A stretch of DNA of 64,000 nt from an uncultured bacterium (GTDB taxonomy: Bacteria > Cyanobacteriota > Vampirovibrionia > Gastranaerophilales > Gastranaerophilaceae): positions 186,001 to 250,000 of the forward strand of contig CADBUY010000001.1 in NCBI GenBank assembly GCA_902797965.1, in the 5' to 3' direction. Below, one piece after another: positions 16,928 to 27,034 of the stretch. The notes under the pieces are model-generated. The model did not search any database and was not told the origin of the DNA. It saw only the letters and a program-made list of their open reading frames with translations. Each line of letters begins with the position of its first letter. Positions within the stretch are counted from its first letter, which is position 1. The position numbers and the translations under genes were made by a program.

Positions 16928-19162
16928 CTATTCTCTGTCAAGAGACAAAAGAACCTCTTGTGGTAAATATGTGTTTCTTACAGCGGAGTCTGTATTTGCC
17001 ATAAAGAATTCAATTGACTCACCCTCTTCAATACCAAGTTTATCAAAAGGAATGCTTATGTCTATCACATCTTCATATACCATCTTTATGCCGTCGGGAT
17101 TATCAAGAGTCCAGATGTCAGGGTGAAGAACTGTTGTCATACGTAACGGATAGAGAGTGTCTTTGAACAGAGTAATTGTAAGTTCGTGTTCAAATCTTTC
17201 GGTTAAAATTGGATTGGGATTGTCATTTCTGCTAATTAATCGAATATGTGCTCTATTCCCGATTCTTGCGGCATTTCTTGTATATATGTAAAATTGATTA
17301 ATTCGATCTGCAAAACTAATTTCTCCACTACTTTTATTAACGTGAAGTCTGAAATAGATATTATCCTTGTCGCAGCCAAAATCAATTTTATCTACGTTTT
17401 TGTTTTCTCTGAAAACAGGTCCGTCAATCATACTGATTGATCCTGCATTATGCCATTCCCCGTTGCTTTGCTGTAGTCCGTCCATACTAGGTGTAATATT
17501 ACGCTTTGGCAGTTTAAAAGGAGCTTCTATTTTTGTTATGATAGAATTATTCAGATAATCAGGAGGAGTTATACCAAGTTTTGTATAAACATTTTTGAGT
17601 CGTTCTCTGAACATATAGTCAAAGAGAAAATCCTGACCGGAATTGTTTGGTTCACCATACCACCAGAACCAGTCACTTCCTTCTGCAATCAGCAATTCAC
17701 GTTTTGCATCAGGAATTGCAGGGTTATTCTTATTTGCTTTCCTAAACGCATTAAAGCTGTCTTTTGTGTTTTTCAAAGCTGCCCAAGCCTTGTTTTTTTC
17801 AGGTTCTCCAATCCAATACTGAAAAGTTTTATCAATCCACGACCCTGAATATATTTTTTTTAGAGGCTTTTTGTGAATATCTTTTTCTATATAATCGCTT
17901 ATTAAAACCGTTTCAAGGCTGTTATCATTTTCTATTTGTCTGTAGATATTTTCCAAAAATTCAATACCGTCATTTTGATAATTTTCCCAGCAGTTTTCAC
18001 AATCTGAAGCTATTGTAAGAAGATGATTTTCATCAGGAGAAACAAGTAATTTATTTTGTATTGTTTTAATTTTTTCATACAAATCGCCGGCAGCAAGTGA
18101 CGAGTTTATGCCTGCATATTCAAAATTTATGAGATTAGGTATTGACCTGTCACGAAAAATAATATCCATATCATATTGTTTTGTCTGATACTTATATACT
18201 TTTAAAAGATGATACGGATCACTTAGATTTCCTTTAAAATCACGAACAAAATCAAAGTTTATAGAACTTGACAAAATTCCTTCATCCGAGATAGTCCATT
18301 TAATTCCTTCGTGAGCAAATACAGCAAGTGTTTTTGGACCAATACAAAGTTCCGGCGGCCACATGCCTTTCGGGCGAACTCCAAAAACTTCCTCAATTCT
18401 GTCCAGAGCCGAACGAATTTGTGTTCTTGCATCATCTCCCATTCCAAGTCTTTCCGGCAAACCTACAGAAGTCAGGCTTGTTCTTGCAGACGCTTTAGCG
18501 TCAATTAATATAGGAAGAATAGCGTGATAATAAGGGCTTGTAGTAAGTTCAATTCTTCCTTCTTGGATATATTTTTTGAAAGTCGGAATTATTTCTCTGA
18601 TAATTTGTCTTTGAATATCCAGAATCTCTATTCTGTCATCTCTGGTGTAACAATTTTTCTTGTCCCATAACTCTTTTAATCTTGGATAACGTTCATAATG
18701 AACAGGGTCAATCCATACAAGGTTAAATACAGCCATTAAATCGGCGTATTCTTGTGCATTAAAATTATCAATACCAAAGTTTTCAATTTCATATCTTTTT
18801 TGATATAAAGCACGATAAGTTTCGTTTTTGTATACCATCGTTTCAAACTTTGTATTAAAGAAATTGTTCAAAATAAAAGATTTTTCTTCGTCAGAAAGGT
18901 TATCCGTATCAGTAATGGTTAAATCGGAATGAATATCATTTGCGGTTCCGTTAGCATAGTCTATAATGGAATCTAACAATGCGGGAACTATATTAAAATT
19001 AAGTTTCAACTTAGGGAACTTTTCCAAAAAAAGTGCCATATCAAGGTAATCTTTGACTGCATGCAGTCTTACCCAAGGCATTAAATATGTTCCCTCCAGC
19101 TCATATACAGGCTGATGCATGTGCCAGTATATTGCAAGTGACAATTTCTTCATATTGTTCAT
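16928..19162 (-). CDS. glycoside hydrolase family 57 protein (alpha-amylase/4-alpha-glucanotransferase type)
   Basis: The 744-residue protein opens with the GH57 signature (LAIYWHMHQPVYE) and continues with the GH57 core, including GVRPKGMWPPELCIGPKTL, which should carry the nucleophile glutamate, and LTIASDCENCWENYQNDG, which should carry the acid/base aspartate. The last 200 residues form a C-terminal beta-rich domain. Such enzymes hydrolyse or rearrange alpha-glucans, usually intracellular storage polysaccharide. There is no signal peptide. Either ATG at 19162 or 19153 could start it; TATAAT lies 11 nt before the first, leaving at most a few nucleotides of leader. Confidence 0.88.
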   Translation of the reverse strand: MNNMKKLSLAIYWHMHQPVYELEGTYLMPWVRLHAVKDYLDMALFLEKFPKLKLNFNIVPALLDSIIDYANGTANDIHSDLTITDTDNLSDEEKSFILNNFFNTKFETMVYKNETYRALYQKRYEIENFGIDNFNAQEYADLMAVFNLVWIDPVHYERYPRLKELWDKKNCYTRDDRIEILDIQRQIIREIIPTFKKYIQEGRIELTTSPYYHAILPILIDAKASARTSLTSVGLPERLGMGDDARTQIRSALDRIEEVFGVRPKGMWPPELCIGPKTLAVFAHEGIKWTISDEGILSSSINFDFVRDFKGNLSDPYHLLKVYKYQTKQYDMDIIFRDRSIPNLINFEYAGINSSLAAGDLYEKIKTIQNKLLVSPDENHLLTIASDCENCWENYQNDGIEFLENIYRQIENDNSLETVLISDYIEKDIHKKPLKKIYSGSWIDKTFQYWIGEPEKNKAWAALKNTKDSFNAFRKANKNNPAIPDAKRELLIAEGSDWFWWYGEPNNSGQDFLFDYMFRERLKNVYTKLGITPPDYLNNSIITKIEAPFKLPKRNITPSMDGLQQSNGEWHNAGSISMIDGPVFRENKNVDKIDFGCDKDNIYFRLHVNKSSGEISFADRINQFYIYTRNAARIGNRAHIRLISRNDNPNPILTERFEHELTITLFKDTLYPLRMTTVLHPDIWTLDNPDGIKMVYEDVIDISIPFDKLGIEEGESIEFFMANTDSAVRNTYLPQEVLLSLDRE

Positions 19163-19338
19163 GATTACTCACAATTATACAGTAGTTTTATTCTTTCTGC
19201 AATAAAATATAAAGTTAAACGGCGTATCTCTTTACAATAGTTTTTGTTTATTGTATTAATTAAATTACTGGAGACGGTGAAATCGTTATAATTTTGTATT
19301 TCCCCTCCTAGTTCACCAAGAAAGCGAAATATAAATAT

Positions 19339-20205
19339 TTGAATAATCAAAATATCAAACTGGCAAAATTTGCAGGATTCTGTTATGGCGTAAAGCGTGC
19401 TGTTGAAACAGCCAAGAAACTTAAAGCTGAAAACCCGAATAAGAATATATATATTCTAGGTGAACTTATCCACAATACGGATGTTATTAATGAACTTGAA
19501 ACTCTGGGAATCAAGACTATTTATGAAGTTCCTGAAAAAGGAGAGGGTATTTGTATTGTTCGTTCTCATGGTGAAGCTCCGGAAGTTTTTGAAAAGATTA
19601 AAAAAGCAGGGTTTGAGCTTGTCGACCTGACTTGTCCCGACGTAAAAAAGGTTCAGCAAAGAGCAATTGAACTCGCTCAAAACGATTATTTTGTTGTTAT
19701 TGTAGGAAAACCAAATCATCCAGAAGTTATGGCAATTAAAGCAAATGCCGATTTATATTCAAAGAATGTAGTAGTTGCAACTACGATAGAAGAGCTTGAA
19801 CCTTATGCTGACAAAATTAAATCTCATAAAAAAGTAGGTGTAGTGGTTCAAACTACTCAAATGGTTTCTTCATTGAATCTTGTAGTAAATTATTTGAACA
19901 CTATAGCAAAAGAAGTTTTAATCCATAATACAATTTGCCAGTCAACGGCTATGCGCCAAAAAGAAGCAAAAGAACTTGCTTCTGAAAGCGATTTGATGAT
20001 TGTAGTCGGTTCTAAAAAGAGCGCAAATACTACCCATTTAGCAGAAATACTTAAAAGTTGTACTAAAACAGTTCACATAGAAAATGACAGCGAATTAGAT
20101 GAAGATTTATTTAAAAATATAAACAATATCGGAATAACAGCAGGAGCATCAACTCCGCAAATTATAATAGATAGAGTTATAAACAAAATAAAGAAAGGAA
20201 AATAA
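19339..20205 (+). CDS. ispH: 4-hydroxy-3-methylbut-2-enyl diphosphate reductase
   Basis: IspH performs the last step of the MEP isoprenoid pathway, making IPP and DMAPP from HMBPP with a [4Fe-4S] cluster. All three cluster cysteines are present: C15 (AGFCYGVKRAVE), C100 (DLTCPDV) and C201 (NTICQSTAMRQKE), as is the active-site Glu/His set (SHGE, NHPE). The homologous start falls on TTG at 19339, since no ATG or GTG occurs at the right place; the ribosome-binding site is weak. The gene ends 2 bp before rpsA. Linkage of ispH with a ribosomal S1-type gene recurs in Clostridia, where the two may be fused. Confidence 0.95.
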   Translation: MNNQNIKLAKFAGFCYGVKRAVETAKKLKAENPNKNIYILGELIHNTDVINELETLGIKTIYEVPEKGEGICIVRSHGEAPEVFEKIKKAGFELVDLTCPDVKKVQQRAIELAQNDYFVVIVGKPNHPEVMAIKANADLYSKNVVVATTIEELEPYADKIKSHKKVGVVVQTTQMVSSLNLVVNYLNTIAKEVLIHNTICQSTAMRQKEAKELASESDLMIVVGSKKSANTTHLAEILKSCTKTVHIENDSELDEDLFKNINNIGITAGASTPQIIIDRVINKIKKGK

Positions 20206-20207
20206 AA

Positions 20208-21254
20208 ATGACAACACAAGTTTTAGACGAATTTGAACAATTGTTAGAAGAAAGCTTTGCTAAAGCTAACACAGTTGCTGATATCGTAGAAGGTACAGTA
20301 ATTAAAAAAGAATCAGAAGGCTATTTGGTAAGCGTTAAAGGCGCTAAAATGGAAGCTTTCTTACCAAACAAAGAACTATCTGAAGGCGAAGAATTAGAAG
20401 TTGGCGATGTAAGAGAGTTCTATGTATTAAAAGAAGAAAACAACGAAGATTGTATGCAATTATCTCTTAAGAGAATTGCTTACGCTCAGGCTTGGGCTCA
20501 GCTTAATGATGCTAAAATTCAGGGCGACACAATCCTTGCTAAGGTTGTTTCAACAGTTAAAGGCGGCGTTCTTGTTGACATAGCAGACCTTAAAGGTTTT
20601 ATCCCATCTTCTCAACTTAGAACAGGAACTCCATTTGAAGGTCTTGTTGATACTAAGATTGAAGTTAAGGTTCTTGAAGCTGATCCTAAGAAAAATAAAC
20701 TTATCTTATCTCAAAGACAAGCAGTTGCTGAACAAAGAGATCAGGTTGTTGATAATGTTCTTTCTTCTCTTGAAGAAGGTCAGGTTGTTTCAGGTAACGT
20801 TGTAAGAATTACTGACTTTGGTGCATTTGTTGATATTAACGGTATTGATGGTTTGCTACCAATCTCTGAAATTTCTTGGCAGAGAATTAAACACCCATCT
20901 GACGTTTTAACTTTAGGCGATACTATAGAAGTTAAAATTATCAAGATTGATAACGAATTAAAGAGAATTTCTCTATCACTCAAGAGAATGGGCGAAAATC
21001 CTTGGCAGCAAATTGAAGGTCAATTTGAAGAAGGCCAGACTGTAAAAGGAACTGTTAATAAAGTAACTACTTTTGGTGCTTTCATTAACATCTTCCCAGG
21101 GGTTGAAGCATTATTACCTGTTTCAGAAATGTCTGATGAAAACGTTAATCCATTCAACTTATTCAAAGTTGGTGATGAAGTTGATGTTCTTATCAAGAAA
21201 TTCACTCCAAAAGAACACAGAATTGCTTTGTCAGTAAAAGACATCCAAGGATAA
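20208..21254 (+). CDS. rpsA: ribosomal protein S1 (four S1 domains)
   Basis: The 348 residues contain four S1 RNA-binding repeats at about 20-90, 105-172, 188-260 and 275-346; the last two carry the clearest motifs (VVRITDFGAFVDINGIDGLLP and KVTTFGAFINIFPGVEALLP). S1 helps ribosomes bind mRNAs with weak Shine-Dalgarno sequences. The short, four-domain form is typical of Cyanobacteria and Firmicutes rather than six-domain Proteobacteria. It follows ispH with a 2-bp gap and a good AAAGGAAAATAAAA ribosome-binding site. A strong terminator lies 23 bp after the stop. Confidence 0.95.
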   Translation: MTTQVLDEFEQLLEESFAKANTVADIVEGTVIKKESEGYLVSVKGAKMEAFLPNKELSEGEELEVGDVREFYVLKEENNEDCMQLSLKRIAYAQAWAQLNDAKIQGDTILAKVVSTVKGGVLVDIADLKGFIPSSQLRTGTPFEGLVDTKIEVKVLEADPKKNKLILSQRQAVAEQRDQVVDNVLSSLEEGQVVSGNVVRITDFGAFVDINGIDGLLPISEISWQRIKHPSDVLTLGDTIEVKIIKIDNELKRISLSLKRMGENPWQQIEGQFEEGQTVKGTVNKVTTFGAFINIFPGVEALLPVSEMSDENVNPFNLFKVGDEVDVLIKKFTPKEHRIALSVKDIQG

Positions 21255-21276
21255 ATAAAATAAAACAAAGTATAAA

Positions 21277-21304
21277 AAACGGCTTGAAAAATTTCAAGCC
21301 GTTT
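21277..21304 (+). terminator. rho-independent terminator after rpsA
   Basis: AAACGGCTTGAAA and TTTCAAGCCGTTT form a perfect 13-bp stem with a 2-nt centre. Confidence 0.85.
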
Positions 21305-21500
21305 CTTATGTCTAATTTTATGCAAAATCTCAGCACTATAATATTTTTTTTATATTGGATGCTGTTAGTATAAAATTTCCAACTTTCAGCAATATCAGAC
21401 AAATATCTACAGTATATTTATCCCTGCATCTGAACCTTTACTTTTAAAATCTCGTTATGTACAATGTAGAATATAAATAAATAAGAATTAGAGGATTGGT

Positions 21501-22127
21501 ATGAAAAAGTTTTTGATAGTTTTAGTTATGATGTTTATGTTACCTGTTTTTGCGGATACTTTACCGTATTATACAAATGCTATTCCAAAAGATGCAATCG
21601 GTTTATATCAGACAGGTGAAAAAGTAACTGTTTTTTCTCATCCGGAAGCTAATTCGCATATTTTAAAAGAGTATAGCTTTTCATACAAACCGGAAGAAAT
21701 GCCGGATGGAGTTTTCTGTGTTCTTTTGAATGACAGAAAACTTGGTTTAATGTATGTTACAGATGTCGGTGATGATAACTGGGTCGAGGTAATTTATGAT
21801 AAGAAAACAGGTGCAAAAGGCTGGGTAACAACCGAAGATAAATTTCAGTTCATGCCTTGGATGAATTTTTACAACATGTATGGCAGAAAATACGGATTGA
21901 GAATATTTAAAGATGCACCCGATAGCGTAAAAACTCTGCATTCAAAGAGTGATGATTTAGCACAGAATGTTGCAAAAATGAATTATATAAAACGAATTAA
22001 ACTTACAAAACTATCCGGGAATTGGGCTTTAGTATCAGCTTTCGATATAGACAGAGCTCCAAAAATGGGATTTATGAGATGGAGAAGTAACGATGGAGTT
22101 ATTTACGCTTTTCCTGATGTAAAGTAG
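21501..22127 (+). CDS. secreted SH3-like hypothetical protein
   Basis: The 208-residue product has a signal peptide (MKKFLIVLVMMFMLPVFA) followed by a region that reads like a bacterial SH3 fold: GEKVTVFSHPEANSHILKEY near 38-57, then DDNWVEVIYDKKTGAKGWV near 91-109, the latter a typical SH3b ending (W-x-V...G-W-V). The C-terminal part (KLSGNWALVSAFD...GFMRWR) may be a second SH3-like unit. Such proteins are usually periplasmic and often bind cell wall or other proteins. AGAGGATTGGT is the ribosome-binding site. It lies between the rpsA terminator and a glycosyltransferase gene. Confidence 0.7.
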   Translation: MKKFLIVLVMMFMLPVFADTLPYYTNAIPKDAIGLYQTGEKVTVFSHPEANSHILKEYSFSYKPEEMPDGVFCVLLNDRKLGLMYVTDVGDDNWVEVIYDKKTGAKGWVTTEDKFQFMPWMNFYNMYGRKYGLRIFKDAPDSVKTLHSKSDDLAQNVAKMNYIKRIKLTKLSGNWALVSAFDIDRAPKMGFMRWRSNDGVIYAFPDVK

Positions 22128-22195
22128 AGCTTTTTTATATGGCATTTTTGTGATACTATTTATATAGTCGAGTATTATGATAGTTGGGGAATCAA

Positions 22196-23689
22196 ATGAT
22201 TAAATTTTGGAAAGAGCTTTCGTATGAACGGAAGTGGTTTATATTATTTTTGATTATACATTTACTTGTGTGGTCATGTATTGGTTTAATAAGAACAGTT
22301 TTACCGACAGATTCATTGGAGGGGATTTATTGGGGGTCTTTACATGATTTCGGGACTCCAAAACATCCGCCGCTTGCAGGTTGGTTAACATATATTACTT
22401 ATTCTCTTTTCAAATCAGATTTTTCAATCTATTTGTTAAGTCAATCTTTTATAATTCTAGGATTTATTTATATATATAAACTTGCAAGATGTTTTTTGGA
22501 TGAAACAAAATCAATTTTATCGGTAATTTTATTAGAAGGCTGCTGGTGTTATACCTATGTTACAGGGTATTACGGCTTTAATCCTGATGTTGTGCTATTA
22601 GGAATGCTGCCCTTGTTATCTTACTATTTTTATAAGTGTATGAATAAAGGCGGTTGGTATAATTGGATTTTACTCGGTATTATTACAGGCTTTTGTTTCC
22701 TGAATAAGTATCAAACGGTTTTAACATTAATTCCAATGGCATTATGGGCTTTTATGTTTAAGCGTGAAACTTATAAAAATCCAAAATTTTATACTGCTGT
22801 ATTAATTGCATTTTTAATCTTTTTGCCACATTTACTTTGGCTTATAAAATATGACTTTTTCCCATTAATGTATTTTGACGGCGAACTAAATTCTTCATCT
22901 TGGGTGGAACACATAACAGCACCTCTAATATTTTTAATAATGCAATTTGCAGCAATTTTAGGTTCTCTCGCAATGTTTTTCTTTTTGTATCTGATAAAGA
23001 GAGAGCCGGTTAAGTTTAGAGAAATTGATAACAAGCAGGATTTCTGGTTTTTTGTATTATTCTGCTTTGTTCCGCTTTTTATACATATGATAATGGGAAT
23101 TACAGATGGAGGAACTATGCGTCCTCGCTGGGGATTTGAGTTCTGGTACATGATAGGAATAATGCTGTTTTACTTCTTCCCACGCAGAATTGAAAGGAAA
23201 GATTTTAACTACTTTCTGTATTTTGCATTATTCGCAATTGTAGTTACATTTATAGCCATGGGAACCCTTTTATCAGTAGAAAAAAATTACAGAAGCAGAT
23301 ATCCGGTACCAAAAGTTTATGGTGATATTGAAGCAATTTGGGAAGCAAAAACTCATTCACCTTTAAAATATGTCGGAGGATATATAGAGTGGACATTACC
23401 GTTGGTTATATATGGTAATAACAAATTAAATTGTCTTCTCGATACATTCGGTTATCCTTCACCTTGGGTTAATCAGGAAGATTTTAGAAAGTCCGGAGCC
23501 TTTTTCATAGACAGAACTAATCACGAGCTTGAAGCGCATATAAGAAAAGCCTATCCGTCATTACCAGAGGATTTTGCTATTAAATCTACAGAATATCGTT
23601 TTACATTAACAAATGCGTTTAATCAAGAAAGAGAGTACACTGTTTATTATTACATTGTGCCTCCCGAAAAAGACTTGATTGAAAGATAG
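22196..23689 (+). CDS. GT39-like membrane glycosyltransferase (ArnT/PMT type)
   Basis: This is a polytopic protein of 497 residues with about ten hydrophobic segments and a signature of lipid-linked-sugar glycosyltransferases in its first periplasmic loop (LHDFGTPKHPPLAGWLTY, near residue 50). In ArnT and PMT-type enzymes an acidic residue in this loop is catalytic, and proteins with this form transfer a sugar from a polyprenyl phosphate to lipid A, protein or glycans. The acceptor is unknown here. The open frame begins at a TTG at 22184, but ATG at 22196 with GGGGA five nucleotides upstream is the better start. A stem-loop terminator follows. Confidence 0.82.
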   Translation: MIKFWKELSYERKWFILFLIIHLLVWSCIGLIRTVLPTDSLEGIYWGSLHDFGTPKHPPLAGWLTYITYSLFKSDFSIYLLSQSFIILGFIYIYKLARCFLDETKSILSVILLEGCWCYTYVTGYYGFNPDVVLLGMLPLLSYYFYKCMNKGGWYNWILLGIITGFCFLNKYQTVLTLIPMALWAFMFKRETYKNPKFYTAVLIAFLIFLPHLLWLIKYDFFPLMYFDGELNSSSWVEHITAPLIFLIMQFAAILGSLAMFFFLYLIKREPVKFREIDNKQDFWFFVLFCFVPLFIHMIMGITDGGTMRPRWGFEFWYMIGIMLFYFFPRRIERKDFNYFLYFALFAIVVTFIAMGTLLSVEKNYRSRYPVPKVYGDIEAIWEAKTHSPLKYVGGYIEWTLPLVIYGNNKLNCLLDTFGYPSPWVNQEDFRKSGAFFIDRTNHELEAHIRKAYPSLPEDFAIKSTEYRFTLTNAFNQEREYTVYYYIVPPEKDLIER

Positions 23690-23696
23690 TTTTGGT

Positions 23697-23742
23697 AAAT
23701 ATTCCTCAGAATAATTTTTTTATTTTGAGGAATATTTTTTAT
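23697..23742 (+). terminator. rho-independent terminator after the GT39-like gene
   Basis: AAATATTCCTCA and TGAGGAATATTT form a 12-bp stem followed by a T-run. Confidence 0.75.
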
Positions 23743-23830
23743 CCTAACTTTCCTCACCCCTTGAATTTTTTGGCTATATTTAGTAAAATTATCTTAGAAA
23801 ATACGTATTTTAAGAAGAGGTAATTTATTA

Positions 23831-26350
23831 ATGTTCGAACGTTTTACTGAAAAGGCGATCAAAGTCATTATGCTTGCGCAAGAGGAAGCCAGAAGACTTG
23901 GTCATAATTTTGTCGGAACCGAGCAGGTGCTGCTTGGTTTAATCGGCGAAGGGACAGGAATTGCCGCAAAAACCTTGAAATCTATGGGCGTAAATTTAAA
24001 AGATGCTCGTGTTGAAGTTGAAAAAATTATTGGCAGAGGTTCAGGTTTTGTAGCGGTAGAGATTCCATTTACTCCACGTGCTAAGAGAGTTTTGGAACTT
24101 TCTTGGGATGAAGCAAGACAACTGGGACACAACTACATAGGAACTGAACACTTATTGTTAGGTTTAATCCGCGAAGGCGAAGGTGTTGCAGCTCGTGTTC
24201 TTGAAAATTTGGGTGTTGACTTGAATAAGGTCAGAAGCAATGTCGTTAAGATGTTAGGCGATTCAAAACCAACTGCAGGTTCAGGTGTTGGCAGCGGTTC
24301 GGGTTCGTCATCTTCTTCATCATCTTCTGCAAGCAAAGTAAAAACACCAAGTCTTGATGAATATGGAACAGATTTGACTCTTGCTGCTTCAGAGATGAGA
24401 TTAGACCCTGTTGTCGGCAGAGAAAAGGAAATTGAACGTGTTATACAAATTCTCGCAAGAAGAACAAAAAACAACCCTGTTTTGCTGGGTGAACCGGGTG
24501 TTGGTAAAACTGCAGTTGCAGAAGGACTTGCAATCAGAATTGTTAACAACGAAGTCCCTGATATTTTGGAAGACAAGAAAATTATTCAGCTTGATATGGG
24601 CTTGTTGATTGCAGGTACCAAGTATCGTGGTGAATTTGAAGAACGCCTTAAAAAGATTATGGATGAAATCAGACAAGCAGGAAATGTAATTCTTGTTATT
24701 GATGAAATGCATACGCTGATTGGCGCAGGTGCTGCTGAAGGTGCAATTGATGCAGCTAATATTTTGAAACCGGCTCTTTCAAGGGGCGAACTTCAAGTTA
24801 TTGGTGCAACTACATCAGATGAATACAGAAAATATGTAGAAAAAGACTCTGCTCTTGAAAGACGTTTTCAGCCTGTAATCATTGAAGAACCATCAATTGA
24901 TGAAACTATTGAAATTATTCGTGGTTTGAAATCCAAGTACGAAGAACACCACAACTTGAATATTTCTGATGACGCAATTATTGCTGCCGCAAAATTGTCA
25001 AGCAAATATATTAACGACAGATTTTTGCCGGATAAAGCAATTGACGTAATTGACGAGGCTTCTTCTAAAGTTCGTTTGAAAGTTTGCACACTTTCTCCGG
25101 AGGGTAAAGAACTTGATAAAGAACTGAAAGAAATTATCAAAGAAAAAGAAGAAGCAATCAGAAATCAAGAATTTGAAAGGGCTTCGTCTTTGCGTGATGA
25201 TGAAGCAAATATGAAAGACCGTATAAGGGAAGTTTCCGAAGAATGGCGCAGACAAAATGATGCTAATAAACCAACCGTAACAGAAGAAGATGTTGCGCAG
25301 GTTATAGCCACAATGACAGGTGTTCCAGTGACTAAACTTACTGAGGGTGAATCGGAAAGGTTAATGAGATTAGAGGAAACTCTTCATAATCGTGTAATCG
25401 GTCAATCTGACGCAGTTGTTGCAATATCAAAAGCAATAAGACGTGCAAGAGTCGGACTTAAATCACCAAATAGACCAATCGGAAGTTTCATTTTCTCAGG
25501 TCCTACCGGTGTAGGTAAAACTGAACTTGCAAAAGCATTAGCAGAAGCCGTCTTTGGAAGCGAAGACAATATGATTCGTGTAGATATGTCTGAATTTATG
25601 GAAAAACATTCTACTGCGAAACTTATTGGTTCACCTCCGGGCTATGTAGGTTATGATGATGGCGGTCACATGTCTGAACTTGTCAGAAAGAAGCCTTATT
25701 CCGTTATTCTTTTTGATGAAATTGAAAAAGCTCACCCTGATGTATTTAACATTCTGCTTCAAATACTTGATGACGGACGTTTAACAGATGCTAAGGGTAA
25801 GCATATTAACTTCAAAAATACTATTATCATCATGACATCAAACGTTGGTGCAAGTATGATAACAACTCAGGGTAAACTTGGGTTCTCTGCTACAGCGGAT
25901 GATGCTAAGAAAGATAAATACGAAAAGCTGAAAGATACTGTTAATGAAGAGCTTAAAAAAGCGTTCAGACCTGAATTTCTTAACCGTATTGATGACATTA
26001 TCGTATTCTCACACTTGAGCAAGGAAGAAATCAGACAAATCGTAGACTTAATGATGAAAGACTTATTCAAGAGATTGTCAGAAAGAGAACTTTCAATCGA
26101 AGTTACCGACGAAGTTAAAGATTATCTTGCAAAAGATGGTTATAATGAAGCGTACGGTGCAAGACCTCTCCGCAGACTTATTCAAAGAAAGATTGAAGAT
26201 CAGCTTGCAGAAGAGATTTTGGGTAACGCTTATCAGCCTGGCGACACTATCTTACTAAAATTAGATAGTTCAGAGGGTGAAGGCAAGGAAAAACTTGTTT
26301 TCGAAAGAAAAGAAGGACACGCAAAAGAAGAACCTGTTGAGGTATCTTAA
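23831..26350 (+). CDS. clpC: ClpC AAA+ unfoldase subunit of the Clp protease
   Basis: ClpC unfolds substrates and feeds them to ClpP. The 839 residues comprise two N-terminal Clp_N repeats (1-150), an unusual Gly/Ser-rich linker (about 153-170, with eight consecutive serines), the first AAA+ module (Walker [10 protein letters not shown] near 220, Walker [10 protein letters not shown]), a UVR-type coiled-coil middle domain (near 434-465) and the second AAA+ module (GPTGVGKTE near 557, [10 protein letters not shown]). The UVR segment separates ClpC from ClpA and ClpB. No ctsR or mcsAB lie nearby, as in Cyanobacteria. AAGAGG is the ribosome-binding site. Confidence 0.96.
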   Translation: MFERFTEKAIKVIMLAQEEARRLGHNFVGTEQVLLGLIGEGTGIAAKTLKSMGVNLKDARVEVEKIIGRGSGFVAVEIPFTPRAKRVLELSWDEARQLGHNYIGTEHLLLGLIREGEGVAARVLENLGVDLNKVRSNVVKMLGDSKPTAGSGVGSGSGSSSSSSSSASKVKTPSLDEYGTDLTLAASEMRLDPVVGREKEIERVIQILARRTKNNPVLLGEPGVGKTAVAEGLAIRIVNNEVPDILEDKKIIQLDMGLLIAGTKYRGEFEERLKKIMDEIRQAGNVILVIDEMHTLIGAGAAEGAIDAANILKPALSRGELQVIGATTSDEYRKYVEKDSALERRFQPVIIEEPSIDETIEIIRGLKSKYEEHHNLNISDDAIIAAAKLSSKYINDRFLPDKAIDVIDEASSKVRLKVCTLSPEGKELDKELKEIIKEKEEAIRNQEFERASSLRDDEANMKDRIREVSEEWRRQNDANKPTVTEEDVAQVIATMTGVPVTKLTEGESERLMRLEETLHNRVIGQSDAVVAISKAIRRARVGLKSPNRPIGSFIFSGPTGVGKTELAKALAEAVFGSEDNMIRVDMSEFMEKHSTAKLIGSPPGYVGYDDGGHMSELVRKKPYSVILFDEIEKAHPDVFNILLQILDDGRLTDAKGKHINFKNTIIIMTSNVGASMITTQGKLGFSATADDAKKDKYEKLKDTVNEELKKAFRPEFLNRIDDIIVFSHLSKEEIRQIVDLMMKDLFKRLSERELSIEVTDEVKDYLAKDGYNEAYGARPLRRLIQRKIEDQLAEEILGNAYQPGDTILLKLDSSEGEGKEKLVFERKEGHAKEEPVEVS

Positions 26351-26367
26351 TTATACAAGTTATTGAA

Positions 26368-26400
26368 GAAGCGGCGGTTTGTTTCATAAACCGCCGCTTC
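26368..26400 (+). terminator. rho-independent terminator after clpC
   Basis: GAAGCGGCGGTTT and AAACCGCCGCTTC form a 13-bp GC-rich stem with a 7-nt loop and a TTTATT tail. Confidence 0.9.
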
Positions 26401-26422
26401 TTTATTATGTTATTATATTTGT

Positions 26423-27034
26423 ATGCTGAATAACTATTTGCTTTATTTAGGATTTATTACAAATAAGATACAAAAATACTTTGACGAACAAAAAGATTAT
26501 ATCAAATGTTCTAAGGGTTGTGCAAAATGTTGTGAACATGCACAGTTTCCATATTCTGAAATTGAATTTAAGTTAATTTTTGAGGGGTTAAAATCGCTGG
26601 AGCCGGAAGAGCATAAAACAGTCGTTGATAATATTAATCAAATAATTAAAGATAGAGCAGAATTTTTAAAATCTCCATCGAAAGAACCTTTCAGATACAA
26701 ATGCCCATTTTTGATAAATAATGAATGCTCTGTATATTACTATAGAGGACTGGTTTGCAGGACATTCGGATTAATGACATTTATTCCTGACAGTCCAAAA
26801 ACACCGAGGATACCGTTTTGTGCCTATGAGGGACTTAACTTTTCTGAGGTTTTGGATAAGAAGCAAAATAATATTTCTGATGAAAAGTTTAGTCAGTTGG
26901 GATACAAAGAAGAGCCAAAAGCGTATAATATTGATTATTCTACATTAATAAACGAAGAAATTGCAAACGGCTTTGGTTTCAGGTTTGGTAATATTAAGCC
27001 TCTTATAGAATGGTTTATCAAGGATAACAATTAA
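26423..27034 (+). CDS. YkgJ-type cysteine cluster protein, paralogue 1
   Basis: The 203-residue protein has the CxxxCxxCC signature near the N-terminus (KCSKGCAKCCEH) and a second set further on (CPFLINNECSVYYYRGLVCRTFG), the ligand arrangement of the YkgJ/UPF0153 family. These proteins are thought to bind zinc or iron, and their role is poorly defined. Two other members lie at 45089 and 47688. There is no Shine-Dalgarno: TATTAT (26411-26416, extended by TGT) ends 6 nt before the ATG, so the message is probably leaderless. Its 3' end overlaps the convergent 27031 gene by 4 bp. Confidence 0.85.
   Translation: MLNNYLLYLGFITNKIQKYFDEQKDYIKCSKGCAKCCEHAQFPYSEIEFKLIFEGLKSLEPEEHKTVVDNINQIIKDRAEFLKSPSKEPFRYKCPFLINNECSVYYYRGLVCRTFGLMTFIPDSPKTPRIPFCAYEGLNFSEVLDKKQNNISDEKFSQLGYKEEPKAYNIDYSTLINEEIANGFGFRFGNIKPLIEWFIKDNN

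Noticed and set aside
19165..19350. 61-codon minus-strand frame between the GH57 and ispH genes
   Set aside because: It overlaps the ispH start, has no ribosome-binding site and an unremarkable amino-acid composition; more likely chance.
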